Assembly (NCBI GenBank): GCA_024509875.1
Contig: JAMPIV010012213.1
Span: 124,001 to 188,000 of the forward strand
Source: Oreohelix idahoensis
Lineage: Eukaryota; Mollusca; Gastropoda; Stylommatophora; Oreohelicidae
Direction of reading: 5' to 3'
DNA: 64,000 nucleotides
The notes below the pieces were generated by a model. That model was not told where the DNA came from, searched no databases, and saw only the letters and a list, made by a program, of their open reading frames with translations. Position numbers and translations under genes: made by a program. Below, one piece after another: positions 12,997 through 22,169 of this stretch; position 1 is the stretch's first letter, and each line of letters starts with the position of its first letter.

Positions 12997-14799
12997 TGTC
13001 ACGAAATGGATTTAGGACTAGAGACTGTCTACATATAGTGACAAGACAATAGTAAGAAGAAAGACTGAAATGATAGATTCAGATAGAAATATAGTGCAAA
13101 CTGTGAAAGTTGAGACCATTGGCTCCGAGGTTGAGAACCGAGGTTGATTCTTTCCTCGCCACTTCGGACGTTTAAATTGCTATGGCCTCGAACCACCTCT
13201 AACTACCCTATGGGGATAAGGTTCAATTAAGATTCACAAACACCAAGGTACAGACAACATATAGCTACTGTACTAAAGGAAATGACTGATGCCAGCTACA
13301 ATTTATACAAGTTTATTATACACCTATAAACAACAAACATATGCATGTCCCTTACATCAAGTGCGAGGATGCACTCCTGAAACAAAAGCAAGCACAGTTA
13401 AAAAATGCATCAACCCCAACCCTTCTCCCACAATTGCAACCTGTATGGAGAAAGAAGGTAAGGTTAACTGAAATGAACTACACTGCACTTGATGTCGCCT
13501 ACACTCCAAACTAGCTGTTCTAAATTCTAACTCTAACTCTAAGTCCACTGATAGCTGGAACGACGGCGAAGTGACTACACAATCTCTGCACAGACTTCGG
13601 TTCTACACAGCCTATCCTGGAATCTCCTGAACACAACTAACTGCACCTCTAAACTTCAGCAGCTGTCCTCTGCTATGATTCACCAAAACTAACAGTTCTG
13701 CCTATCTGTGCTGACTTCAGTAGAGAGAATGTTTACCCTATCTCTCTCCACTAACTCTGGACTTGATGACTGAGGGTTAACAAAACCCCACTGGATTCTG
13801 GACTGGAACTGTAGCGGACTTCTACCACTCGGAAATTACCTGCCCGAGTACCTATAACTGGGCTGTCGGCTTTATTATGGCCGTGAAGAAACGAACACAA
13901 ACTTATCACACCGCTGGCAGCCTGCCAAATCTGCGTGTGTAACGAGCGTCAGAGCTCAGGATTTATCCACAAAAAATCCTATTCGCTGGAAAATGTCTTC
14001 CCCTGGTTGGGAAAACGTATTTTCTTCCTCTCCGTCCACTACTGGCAACTAACGTAAAACCCTTGCGGTTCTGCGAATGCCCCAACTTTGCCGTGGGAGA
14101 AATTTTGTGGTCTCAAAATTCCGCTCTCATTCCCACAAAAAAGCCGGCACCTGCAAATCTCGAATGTCCAACTGAAGGGCAATCGACTTGACTCTGGCAA
14201 CCCGGCTTTGGCAATTTTTTTTCATTAAAAGAGAAAGAAACTATGAAATATAGGCCTTTTATAATCAAGACCCCCACGCGCCGACTTCATGACGTCATAT
14301 GCGCGGCGTGGTTCTTAAAGCCAATGGGCGCTCTGCATTTTAACTGCAGTTATCTCTCAGCCAATCAGAACCTTAGATCTTTCTGATGCAACCAGTTTCT
14401 GCTAGACAAAGAACCGGGAATTGGTCCTAGCCCTATACTGCGGAAATGAAGCAAAAATGGCCGCAAATAATTTAACTCCCGAAAAATGCGTATATGGCCA
14501 CGCAATATCTTTAAAAAAAAAGACAATCTGGTGCCAATCCTGATCTAGCATCTATAATCTTAATCTAGAATAATACTTTCTAATTCCCTACACCCCCATT
14601 CTAAACACATAAAGAAGAACCATAAAGCAGATGAGATCAAACTCCCTCGTGATCTCATCTTGAAAAAAACGTAAATAATAGAAGGAGAAGAAACATGGAG
14701 AAGGATTACCTGTAATCCCTCCTAAAATATAGTGAACAAAATGCAAGGAGAAAAAGACATGGGCCATTTGAAAGACAGAATCTCAGTACTTTCGTCACA
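12997..14799 (-). repeat. 3' LTR of element 1
   Basis: 1803 bp. It is identical by eye to 18194-19995 except for A-run lengths near 14513 (9 versus 7) and 14665 (7 versus 8). In transcription sense it begins TGTGACGAAAGT and ends ATTTCGTGACA. An AATAAA poly(A) signal (plus-strand TTTATT at 13871-13876) lies about 380 bases downstream of the TATA box and would serve this LTR as the terminator. The two small open frames near 13289 and 18486 are the same LTR segment and are not genes. Confidence 0.93.
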
Positions 14800-14813
14800 T
14801 CACTCCCACCTTC
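14800..14813 (-). promoter_or_regulatory. polypurine tract of element 1
   Basis: On the coding strand AAGGTGGGAGTGA sits directly against the 3' LTR, where plus-strand DNA synthesis is primed in LTR elements. Element 2 has the comparable AGGTGGGGAGATG in the same place. Confidence 0.8.
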
Positions 14814-14902
14814 GAAGATTGAGCATCGATCTCATTACTGAAATCTCTGTGTTTCACACTGGCCCTTAACTCTGTCTACAAGGCTGTCTGTCCTTACCCC
14901 TC

Positions 14903-17770
14903 CTATTCAGTGTTCTTCGACCTTCCTCTTTTGCGTTTCCTCCTTCCTCCTCTCCTAGAATGAGCTCCTATGCTCCGTTGGGAGAGTTGATCTCTCTTCA
15001 GACCTGTGCCGTCTAATGGCGGGTCTGAACTTTCCCTTGCTATGACCGTCAAAAGGCTGTCCTGGTCAGCTGATGTGACCGACGGGCGCTGTGGCGACCT
15101 GGCGATGACGACTTCCTCGCTGCGCGTCAGCAGGGTTGTGACTGCTGGTACCGTGCGAGAACGATGCAACGTCTCGGGTTCCTCTGGTGTAGAGCCTCCG
15201 ATTTCTTGCTGGGTGTCTATTGGATCACGATCGACCTCAATAGCTTCTACCTGTGAAGAAAGGTAGGTAAGATCTGCCCCTGGCAGTGGTTCTGGACTCG
15301 CTCTTCCCATACCAATCTGAAGCGGGACAGAGCTCTCCAAAATAGCTCCTTGCAAATGCGTAAGGTCGCTTTTCTCACTCTTTTCTGGCCTGAAAAGTTG
15401 GTGAGATGAAAATGTAGACCACGGGAGCTCTCCGTCTAACACCCTGGTTCTACCTTCAACCTTGCCCTCCCCTGTGAGAGTTACTGGCGTCAGTTGGAAT
15501 GTGTCCTGCAGTGACACTTGACGGTTTAAGATCCCGTTAGATCGCGGAGAATCTGAGTTAAAGCTCTCAGTAACTGGTTCCAATGTTCCGTGAAACGAAT
15601 TGGAAAAGATAGCCAATTTTTCAGGCCGCTCGTTACAAGAGTCGTTTCCTGTAAACGAGATACGAGAGTTGTGGGGCCCATCTCCGTCTATAGGCAAACG
15701 GATACTCAGATCACTGTCCTCCTCCGTTTGAGTAAAGTGCTGGTCGGATGGGGCTCCAGGGCTGGTTGGAACTATATGCTCGCTCAGACCGCTATCTTGT
15801 GCCCTATGAAGATGGCGCTGGTCGTTGACATATGTAATACTGCTCTTGTCAGTATGTTCCTCACTTGAGGAAGCTAATACCATCGGGGGCCTAATTCCCG
15901 ACAACAAAGAGTGTATTTCCGGAATCAGAGGCGTCTTCACCACTGTTTGGCCGGTTGGCTGAACAGGGCTGGCGGGCGAATTTGCCTCGGCAAATAACAT
16001 ACCGCTGTCGTCGGAGGCATTGAACCTCTCCTTAGCACGACAGTTATGTTCGAGCTCTCTCGGGGCTTCGTGAATTAGGGGTTCTCCTTTTTCACGTTTC
16101 TGGCCTGCAGTAGGCCCCCTTGCATCAGCAAGGATCGGTGTGGTCGGGTTCCCCAAAACCAAATATGGGTTGCCAAGAATGAAGTCATAGGCTGGCTGAG
16201 CCGTTACAGCTGCCTTGATGGTGCCAGACACGAACTTACATTTCACTTTAATATTGGCTACGGGAAAGCACTGTGAAGTCCCTTTCCTTAAAACTCCACC
16301 AATATTCACTTTTTCTTTCGTCATCTGCCAGGGCTTCACCAGATGTCGGGCGACTATGCTGGGGTAGGTAAGCCCGCTGTCAAATAAGCATGTAGTCTCA
16401 GTCCCGTTCACTTCTGCTGGCCCGCTGTTGGAAAACAACTTCTCTGACTGGAAGGGTTTCCACTTCTTCCCTTGTTTCACCCTCACAGGCCTTAAACAAG
16501 CCATCTGATGAGCGGGTTGTTTGTTTGGGCACCGTGTTGTCCAATGAGAAGTAGTCCGACAGAACCTACAATATCTCTCATTATCTCCCCGGTTCCTGAC
16601 GGGTTCATGAGAAGTCGGCCCCTGTGTTCTGTTAGGCGGCTGGGAGCGCATGTTATGACTGGGAGGGGGCTCCTTGCGAGACGGCCCTTGCGGTTGGTGA
16701 GCTGAAGAGGAAGGCGAATGCGATGAAGATGCTCCTTTGTCCGGGGCTGGCAGGTCAGGGTGTTTTCTTTTCTGGCCCAGTACTTCGGCCTGGGCCGTCT
16801 GGAACCTTTCTGCAAATATAATTATCTGGTCCAGTTGCTGTGCGCCCTGCTCCGCCAGGTACTTCCTTAAGTCCGGAGACATGTTGGCCTTTATCTGTTC
16901 GCACATGATGAGCTCTTCGAGTCCTTCAAACGATTTAGCCAAACCCGACAACTCTCTCCAGCGAGTGAGGTAATTCCTCAGCCTCTCTGCGAACTGGGGA
17001 AAACTTTCTCCCTTCTCCAGTCGACTTTCCCTAAACATCGTTTGGCACTTCCGGGGAGTCCATTGGAATCGCTGTAACAGGGCGTTCCGCAGAGCCTCAA
17101 AGTTACCTTGGTCATCTACCAGCATCTTGCTATAGACCTCATACGCATGTCCTCTTAGAGATTGAGATAATTTGAGACACCAAAGACTATCATCCAGCCC
17201 GTATGCCTTTGCCATCCGTTCAAATTTTTCTAAAAATACCTCAATTTTCTCATTCCCGTTAGGAAAAGAGTCCATCGGAAAATTCATGGCTGCCATCCGG
17301 GGCCCTCCGTTTCCTGAGGTGTCTGTTGCCCCTGCTCCGGGAGAATCTCCGTTAGCCGAACTGCCTTCCGAAGATCGGTACTGCAGTTCCAGTGAACGCA
17401 GGGCAAGTTCATGCTGTCTCTCTGCTGCCTTCTCCCTCTCTTGGGCTTCCCTCTGTGCTAACTTCTCCTGGGCTTCCCTCTGTGCTATCTTCTCCTGGGC
17501 TTCCCTCTGTGCTATCTTCTCCTGGGCTTCCCTCTCTGCTATCTTCTCCTGGGCTTCCCTCTGTGCTATCTTCTCCTGGGCTTCCCTCTCTGCTATCTTC
17601 TCCTGGGCTTCCCTCTCTGCTTTTCTCTCTTCTGCCTGTCGGGTCTTCTCTTCTTTCTCCGTCTGCCGGTCCTGTTCCCTCATAATGTAAGCCCTAGTCT
17701 CGGCCTCATTCATCCCCATGCTTTTAGCTGCGTCCTTCCATGCAGTAAGTAGCTTGACCAATTCAGCCAT
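14903..17770 (-). CDS. gag: gag-protease polyprotein of element 1 (955 aa)
   Basis: I chose the ATG at 17770 because the first residues, MAEL, match the start of gag in element 2. The upstream frame has no ATG. Residues about 40-125 form a charged coiled coil built on a 9-residue repeat (EREAQEKIA). A capsid-like helical region spans about 155-335, with LSQSLRGHAYEVY and FPQFAERLRNYLTRW; its second half resembles the SCAN domain. A CCHC zinc knuckle follows (C401, C404, H409, C414). A retropepsin-like domain has CLFDSG at about 462-466 and the later FILGNP. Residues about 550-955 are a polar, low-complexity extension ending in a basic RRGGRRKRKRGRSK tail, where pol would be expected. The frame is fully open, so the protein could be made and could form virus-like particles. 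Replication would require a partner element. Confidence 0.92.
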   Translation of the reverse strand: MAELVKLLTAWKDAAKSMGMNEAETRAYIMREQDRQTEKEEKTRQAEERKAEREAQEKIAEREAQEKIAQREAQEKIAEREAQEKIAQREAQEKIAQREAQEKLAQREAQEREKAAERQHELALRSLELQYRSSEGSSANGDSPGAGATDTSGNGGPRMAAMNFPMDSFPNGNEKIEVFLEKFERMAKAYGLDDSLWCLKLSQSLRGHAYEVYSKMLVDDQGNFEALRNALLQRFQWTPRKCQTMFRESRLEKGESFPQFAERLRNYLTRWRELSGLAKSFEGLEELIMCEQIKANMSPDLRKYLAEQGAQQLDQIIIFAERFQTAQAEVLGQKRKHPDLPAPDKGASSSHSPSSSAHQPQGPSRKEPPPSHNMRSQPPNRTQGPTSHEPVRNRGDNERYCRFCRTTSHWTTRCPNKQPAHQMACLRPVRVKQGKKWKPFQSEKLFSNSGPAEVNGTETTCLFDSGLTYPSIVARHLVKPWQMTKEKVNIGGVLRKGTSQCFPVANIKVKCKFVSGTIKAAVTAQPAYDFILGNPYLVLGNPTTPILADARGPTAGQKREKGEPLIHEAPRELEHNCRAKERFNASDDSGMLFAEANSPASPVQPTGQTVVKTPLIPEIHSLLSGIRPPMVLASSSEEHTDKSSITYVNDQRHLHRAQDSGLSEHIVPTSPGAPSDQHFTQTEEDSDLSIRLPIDGDGPHNSRISFTGNDSCNERPEKLAIFSNSFHGTLEPVTESFNSDSPRSNGILNRQVSLQDTFQLTPVTLTGEGKVEGRTRVLDGELPWSTFSSHQLFRPEKSEKSDLTHLQGAILESSVPLQIGMGRASPEPLPGADLTYLSSQVEAIEVDRDPIDTQQEIGGSTPEEPETLHRSRTVPAVTTLLTRSEEVVIARSPQRPSVTSADQDSLLTVIARESSDPPLDGTGLKRDQLSQRSIGAHSRRGGRRKRKRGRSKNTE
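17441..17623 (-). repeat. 27-bp coding minisatellite in gag
   Basis: About seven tandem 27-bp units encode the nine-residue repeat REAQEKIA(E/Q). Units differ mainly at a single base that swaps Glu and Gln. The repeat keeps the frame and builds an alpha-helical coiled coil. Element 2 has a non-repetitive charged helix at the matching place (EAERKLESERLAEEKR), so the repeat expanded after the two families separated. Confidence 0.9.
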
Positions 17771-17778
17771 CTTACCTG
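17771..17778 (-). promoter_or_regulatory. consensus 5' splice-donor sequence just before the gag ATG
   Basis: The coding strand reads CAG|GTAAGATG: a near-perfect metazoan splice donor whose GTAAG runs into the start codon. If used, splicing would remove the gag start from a subset of transcripts. Element 2 lacks this sequence. It may be chance. Confidence 0.4.
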
Positions 17779-18172
17779 ACAAATCAGCAGTACTCACAAC
17801 GAGGGGAAATGACAAAAAAGGAACAAGAAAAATTTACTGTTACCTACTAGGAATATGCTGTCGCAAAAACCCGCACTCAGACTAGCACCAAGTCTGACTA
17901 ATAACTACCTGAAAAAAATTCAAGTTATCCAGCTACCCAAAACCCGAATTTACTTTCCTGTCAAGAAAAAAATTCCATTAGCCATCAATTACTTCTAAGT
18001 CATAAACAACCTTACAACCGCTATCCTCAATACTAACTGGAACCTGTGGAAAAAAACTTATAGCTGGATCAGTCTTAATATAGCTCAAGTCTAGGGGATT
18101 TTTTTTGAAATCTATTTCCAGAACTTTCTACAGAGACAATCTATGAATCTAGAATTGATCCCAACAAAGATG

Positions 18173-18190
18173 ATCCCGGACGAGCCCCCA
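18173..18190 (-). promoter_or_regulatory. primer binding site, tRNA-Pro type
   Basis: Three bases inside the 5' LTR the coding strand reads TGGGGGCTCGTCCGGGAT. This is the 18-base complement of the 3' end of proline tRNA, and the same sequence is known as the primer site of murine gammaretroviruses. The perfect match supports a recently active element. Confidence 0.9.
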
Positions 18191-18193
18191 CTT

Positions 18194-19995
18194 TGTCACG
18201 AAATGGATTTAGGACTAGAGACTGTCTACATATAGTGACAAGACAATAGTAAGAAGAAAGACTGAAATGATAGATTCAGATAGAAATATAGTGCAAACTG
18301 TGAAAGTTGAGACCATTGGCTCCGAGGTTGAGAACCGAGGTTGATTCTTTCCTCGCCACTTCGGACGTTTAAATTGCTATGGCCTCGAACCACCTCTAAC
18401 TACCCTATGGGGATAAGGTTCAATTAAGATTCACAAACACCAAGGTACAGACAACATATAGCTACTGTACTAAAGGAAATGACTGATGCCAGCTACAATT
18501 TATACAAGTTTATTATACACCTATAAACAACAAACATATGCATGTCCCTTACATCAAGTGCGAGGATGCACTCCTGAAACAAAAGCAAGCACAGTTAAAA
18601 AATGCATCAACCCCAACCCTTCTCCCACAATTGCAACCTGTATGGAGAAAGAAGGTAAGGTTAACTGAAATGAACTACACTGCACTTGATGTCGCCTACA
18701 CTCCAAACTAGCTGTTCTAAATTCTAACTCTAACTCTAAGTCCACTGATAGCTGGAACGACGGCGAAGTGACTACACAATCTCTGCACAGACTTCGGTTC
18801 TACACAGCCTATCCTGGAATCTCCTGAACACAACTAACTGCACCTCTAAACTTCAGCAGCTGTCCTCTGCTATGATTCACCAAAACTAACAGTTCTGCCT
18901 ATCTGTGCTGACTTCAGTAGAGAGAATGTTTACCCTATCTCTCTCCACTAACTCTGGACTTGATGACTGAGGGTTAACAAAACCCCACTGGATTCTGGAC
19001 TGGAACTGTAGCGGACTTCTACCACTCGGAAATTACCTGCCCGAGTACCTATAACTGGGCTGTCGGCTTTATTATGGCCGTGAAGAAACGAACACAAACT
19101 TATCACACCGCTGGCAGCCTGCCAAATCTGCGTGTGTAACGAGCGTCAGAGCTCAGGATTTATCCACAAAAAATCCTATTCGCTGGAAAATGTCTTCCCC
19201 TGGTTGGGAAAACGTATTTTCTTCCTCTCCGTCCACTACTGGCAACTAACGTAAAACCCTTGCGGTTCTGCGAATGCCCCAACTTTGCCGTGGGAGAAAT
19301 TTTGTGGTCTCAAAATTCCGCTCTCATTCCCACAAAAAAGCCGGCACCTGCAAATCTCGAATGTCCAACTGAAGGGCAATCGACTTGACTCTGGCAACCC
19401 GGCTTTGGCAATTTTTTTTCATTAAAAGAGAAAGAAACTATGAAATATAGGCCTTTTATAATCAAGACCCCCACGCGCCGACTTCATGACGTCATATGCG
19501 CGGCGTGGTTCTTAAAGCCAATGGGCGCTCTGCATTTTAACTGCAGTTATCTCTCAGCCAATCAGAACCTTAGATCTTTCTGATGCAACCAGTTTCTGCT
19601 AGACAAAGAACCGGGAATTGGTCCTAGCCCTATACTGCGGAAATGAAGCAAAAATGGCCGCAAATAATTTAACTCCCGAAAAATGCGTATATGGCCACGC
19701 AATATCTTTAAAAAAAGACAATCTGGTGCCAATCCTGATCTAGCATCTATAATCTTAATCTAGAATAATACTTTCTAATTCCCTACACCCCCATTCTAAA
19801 CACATAAAGAAGAACCATAAAGCAGATGAGATCAAACTCCCTCGTGATCTCATCTTGAAAAAAAACGTAAATAATAGAAGGAGAAGAAACATGGAGAAGG
19901 ATTACCTGTAATCCCTCCTAAAATATAGTGAACAAAATGCAAGGAGAAAAAGACATGGGCCATTTGAAAGACAGAATCTCAGTACTTTCGTCACA
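18194..19995 (-). repeat. 5' LTR of element 1
   Basis: 1802 bp. This is the copy that drives transcription. Read on the minus strand, promoter signals come in order: two CCAAT boxes, a CRE and a TATA box. It ends at the primer binding site. See the 3' LTR entry for the comparison. Confidence 0.93.
19452..19562 (-). promoter_or_regulatory. LTR promoter of element 1: CCAAT x2, CRE, TATA
   Basis: In transcription order (decreasing coordinate): inverted CCAAT boxes at 19558-19562 and 19518-19522, a full palindromic CRE (TGACGTCA) at 19487-19494, and TATAAAAGG at 19452-19460. The four sites sit within 111 bases with normal core-promoter spacing. Transcription would start near 19425. The same block exists in the other LTR at 14255-14365. 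Confidence 0.75.
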
Positions 19996-20000
19996 ACCAC
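19996..20000. repeat. target-site duplication ACCAC (right) of element 1
   Basis: Matches 12992-12996. Removing the element and one copy rejoins a simple sequence, GACCACTACC. Confidence 0.92.
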
Positions 20001-20284
20001 TACCTTATATGGGTCATGCCAATAATTAAGAAAAGGGGTGAGTGGAAAATTCACTAAAATCAGACACCCTATCTTGTGATTGGCTTCAACAAAGATAAAC
20101 TCGCGAGGTTGAATTTCGGGTGGGCGGAATTTTTCAGTATCAAACCCAAGCGACTTCTGATTCCACACTCATATTTCATTCTCATTAGACGCCATGATTA
20201 TGAGATAGAAGATTTTATAGGGGGCGATTAAAGCCAGAATTAACTTCGGTGAAATTAAAAGTACCATAATTCGATACTAGATAT
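20001..20284. other. no recognised feature
   Basis: Non-repetitive sequence between element 1 and the LINE tail. No motif was recognised. Confidence 0.45.
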
Positions 20285-20285
20285 A

Positions 20286-20313
20286 AAATAATAATAATAA
20301 TAATAATAATAAT
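20286..20313. repeat. (TAA)n microsatellite at LINE 3' end
   Basis: About nine TAA units. Read in LINE sense this is a (TTA)n tail just past the 3' end of the minus-strand LINE. Other copies of the family carry short ATC-type tails at about 11566 and 35128, so the microsatellite is probably the LINE's own 3' tail. Confidence 0.75.
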
Positions 20314-20364
20314 GATGCAAATGCCTTTCTCCGTTGTGCGACAGAATAACCTCGAACGTCACAT

Positions 20365-20880
20365 TTACCTGTCATTCATTCCTAACCCTCCACTCCCAAA
20401 GGAGCATAGGCCTTCAACAAACACATGCCAAGTCCTCCTGTCACGTGCCATCATCTCAAGTTCTTTCCACGTTATCCTTATCATTTTCACCTCTGTTTCC
20501 AGCTCTCTTCTCCATGTGCTTCTTGGTCTACCTCTGCTTCTCTTGCCCTGGGGGTTACAGAACAAGGACTGCCTTGTAATGCTATCAGCAGGTTTCTTCA
20601 ATGAGTGTCCTATCCATCGCCAGCGTCTTCTTCTCATCTCTTGCTCCACCGGCACCCGTCTAGCTCTTGTCATCTGTTCCACGTTGGTAACCTTGTCATA
20701 CCATTTTAATCCCTCTATTCCACGCAAGCACCCATTTATGAAAGTCTGTAGCTTTTTGGTAGTTGTCGTTGTTGTTCTCCATGTCTCAGAGCCATACAAT
20801 AGGACTGACTTCACATTTGAGTTGAAGATTCTTATTTTCGTGTTGGATCCGATTTCTCTTGATCTCCACATATCTCCCAA
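20365..20880 (-). pseudogene. LINE C-terminal domain
   Basis: An open 171-codon stretch with SNVKSVLLYGSETWR, KLQTFINGCLRGI, EQEMRRRRWRWIGHSLKKP, GKRSRGRPRSTWRRELE and DRRTWHVFVEGLCS. These are typical of the region after the RT domain in RTE-like LINE ORFs. A run of threonine codons (WRTTTTTTKKL) is a small local expansion. It is separated from the RT part by frameshifts near 20890 and 21180. Confidence 0.85.
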
Positions 20881-20904
20881 TGCAATGAAAGTTCCCCTTG
20901 CTTT

Positions 20905-21177
20905 CTATATTCTCACCTTGAAATCACCGTCTGTCCCTCCAACTTTGTCTATATTACTGCCAAGATATGTGTACGATTCCACATCTTGTATTGGTGCCTC
21001 CTCAAGTTCAACCCTGTTATCATTACCTGCATTTATTCTCATTATCTCTGTCCCTTCCGTGTGTACCTTCAGACCCAATTGCCGCGACCTCCCATTGAAT
21101 GTTTTCAATTTGCCCTGCATCTGATTACGGTTATGGGACAGAAGAGCTAAGTCATCAGCAAAATCCAGATCATCCAA
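20905..21177 (-). pseudogene. LINE reverse transcriptase, catalytic segment
   Basis: Contains DLDFADDLALLSHN, the RT motif usually written YADD with Phe in place of Tyr, and then LGLKVHTEGTEIMRIN and VESYTYLGSNID. It joins the upstream palm piece after a frame change near 21190. Confidence 0.85.
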
Positions 21178-21192
21178 CTGCTTAGTCAGAGT

Positions 21193-22065
21193 TCACTGGA
21201 TTCCATTTCTGTTGTGTGTTGTCGATGTTATCGTAACCCAGTCCATTGCCAGCAAGAAAAGAAATGGAGACAAGAGGCATCCCTGTCGCACTCCTGTTCT
21301 TATCCCAAACGGTTCTGTAAGCTGTCCCCCATGAAGAACTCTGCATGCCATGTCTTCATATGTTTTCTTTATTAAATTAATGATCTTCAGGGGAACTCCA
21401 CAACGCCCCATCAATTTCCAAAGTGACCCTCTGTCCACACTGTCAAATGCCCTTTCGTAGTCCACAAATCCAATGTACTGTGGCAAACTCCATCCCAGAC
21501 CCTGTTCAACCACTATTCTCAAAGTGGCCATCTGTTCTGCACAGGATCTGTCCCGTCGAAAACCCGCCCGCTCATCTCTCAGTCCATTGCCAGCAAGAAA
21601 AGAAATGGAGACAAGAGGCATCCCTGTCGCACTCCTGTTCTTATCCCAAACGGTTCTGTAAGTTGTCCTCTATGAAGAACTCTGCAAGCCATGTCTTCAT
21701 ATGTTTTCTTTATTAAATTAATGATCTTCAGGGGAACTCCACAACGCCCCATCAATTTCCAAAGTGACCCTCTGTCCATGGACTCTTAATCTCTCAAGGA
21801 TAATCCTGTCCAACACATTTCCTTGCACCGAAAGCAACACCATTCCTCTTTAACCCGTGCACTCCTGCAAATTTCCCCTCCTAGGCAACCCAACCAGATA
21901 TCCCCCCTTCCACTCCGCTGGCATCCTTTCCCCTTCCCAGACCCTACCAAGCAATCCATATAACATCTCTGTAGCCGCGTCGACACCTGCCCTGATGGCC
22001 TCCGCTGGAATGACATCAGGTCCAGACGCCCTTCCATCTCCTAGAAGCCCCATGGCTTTCTTCAT
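21193..22065 (-). pseudogene. LINE reverse transcriptase, fingers and palm
   Basis: Pieces at 21850-22065, 21786-22037 and 21193-21621 carry RT blocks in the right order, but the frame changes and the SVDRGSLWKLMGRCG ... PFLFLLAMDW segment appears twice because of a duplication. RT activity is not possible. Confidence 0.85.
21239..21778. repeat. 199-bp direct duplication inside LINE RT
   Basis: 21239-21437 and 21580-21778 are the same 199-base segment at a constant offset of 341 bases with only a handful of substitutions clustered near 21330/21670. The spacer of 142 bases is the LINE sequence that normally precedes the segment. The few substitutions mean the duplication is younger than the LINE insertion or arose during it. 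Confidence 0.9.
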
Positions 22066-22169
22066 TTCTCCCCCCCCCCCTGGTCTTTCACCGTTAATTT
22101 GTAGCTCTTCTTCTGCTGGCTGGACGTTCGGGGGGTTATGTGGAGCTGGTCCATTGAGAACCTGAACAC

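Larger units (their letters stand above)
12997..19995 (-). mobile_element. Element 1: complete gag-only LTR retrotransposon (Gmr1-like)
   Basis: A 7.0 kb element on the minus strand bounded by two direct repeats of 1803 and 1802 bp, each TGTCACG...CGTCACA as read on the plus strand. The flanking pentamer ACCAC occurs at 12992-12996 and 19996-20000, a perfect target-site duplication. Inside are a proline-tRNA primer site, one 955-codon gag-protease ORF and a purine tract. There is no reverse transcriptase, RNase H or integrase. I saw no substitution between the LTRs, only two A-run length differences, so insertion was very recent. Its gag resembles that of element 2 (capsid block, knuckle, protease), placing it with the Gmr1-like group. 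By structure it is non-autonomous and would need enzymes in trans. Confidence 0.93.
20314..22165 (-). mobile_element. LINE family C, 5'-truncated copy (RTE-like)
   Basis: The longest copy of an APE/RT-type non-LTR retrotransposon in the window. In order from the 5' side it keeps: the linker (NPPNVQPAEEEL, about 22130), the RT N-terminal block with ASGPDVIPAEAI and EWKGGYLVGLPRRG (22065-21850), the RT palm (RDRSCAEQ, FVDYERAFDSVDRGSLW, GIRTGVRQGCLLSPFLF), the catalytic LDFADDLALLSH segment at about 21170, and the C-terminal region. The apurinic endonuclease and 5' end are missing. It is broken into several frames and carries a 199-bp internal duplication, so it is dead. Confidence 0.85.

Noticed and set aside
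13289..13548. Small open frames repeated exactly at 18486-18745
   Set aside because: They are the same segment of the two LTRs of element 1; identity reflects the LTR pair, not gene duplication.
15006..17690. Plus-strand frames opposite gag of element 1, including one of 172 codons with repeated Ser-Trp-Ala motifs
   Set aside because: They are shadows of the minus-strand gag ORF; the repeats are the complement of the 27-bp minisatellite.
14903..17770. Domesticated host SCAN-like gene
   Set aside because: It is enclosed by identical LTRs with a target duplication, primer site and purine tract, so it is a young element; domestication would normally lose these.
18173..18190. The proline-tRNA primer site as evidence of a murine-type retrovirus
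   Set aside because: Only the tRNA complement is shared. The gag and lack of env and pol place the element with Ty3/gypsy-type retrotransposons.
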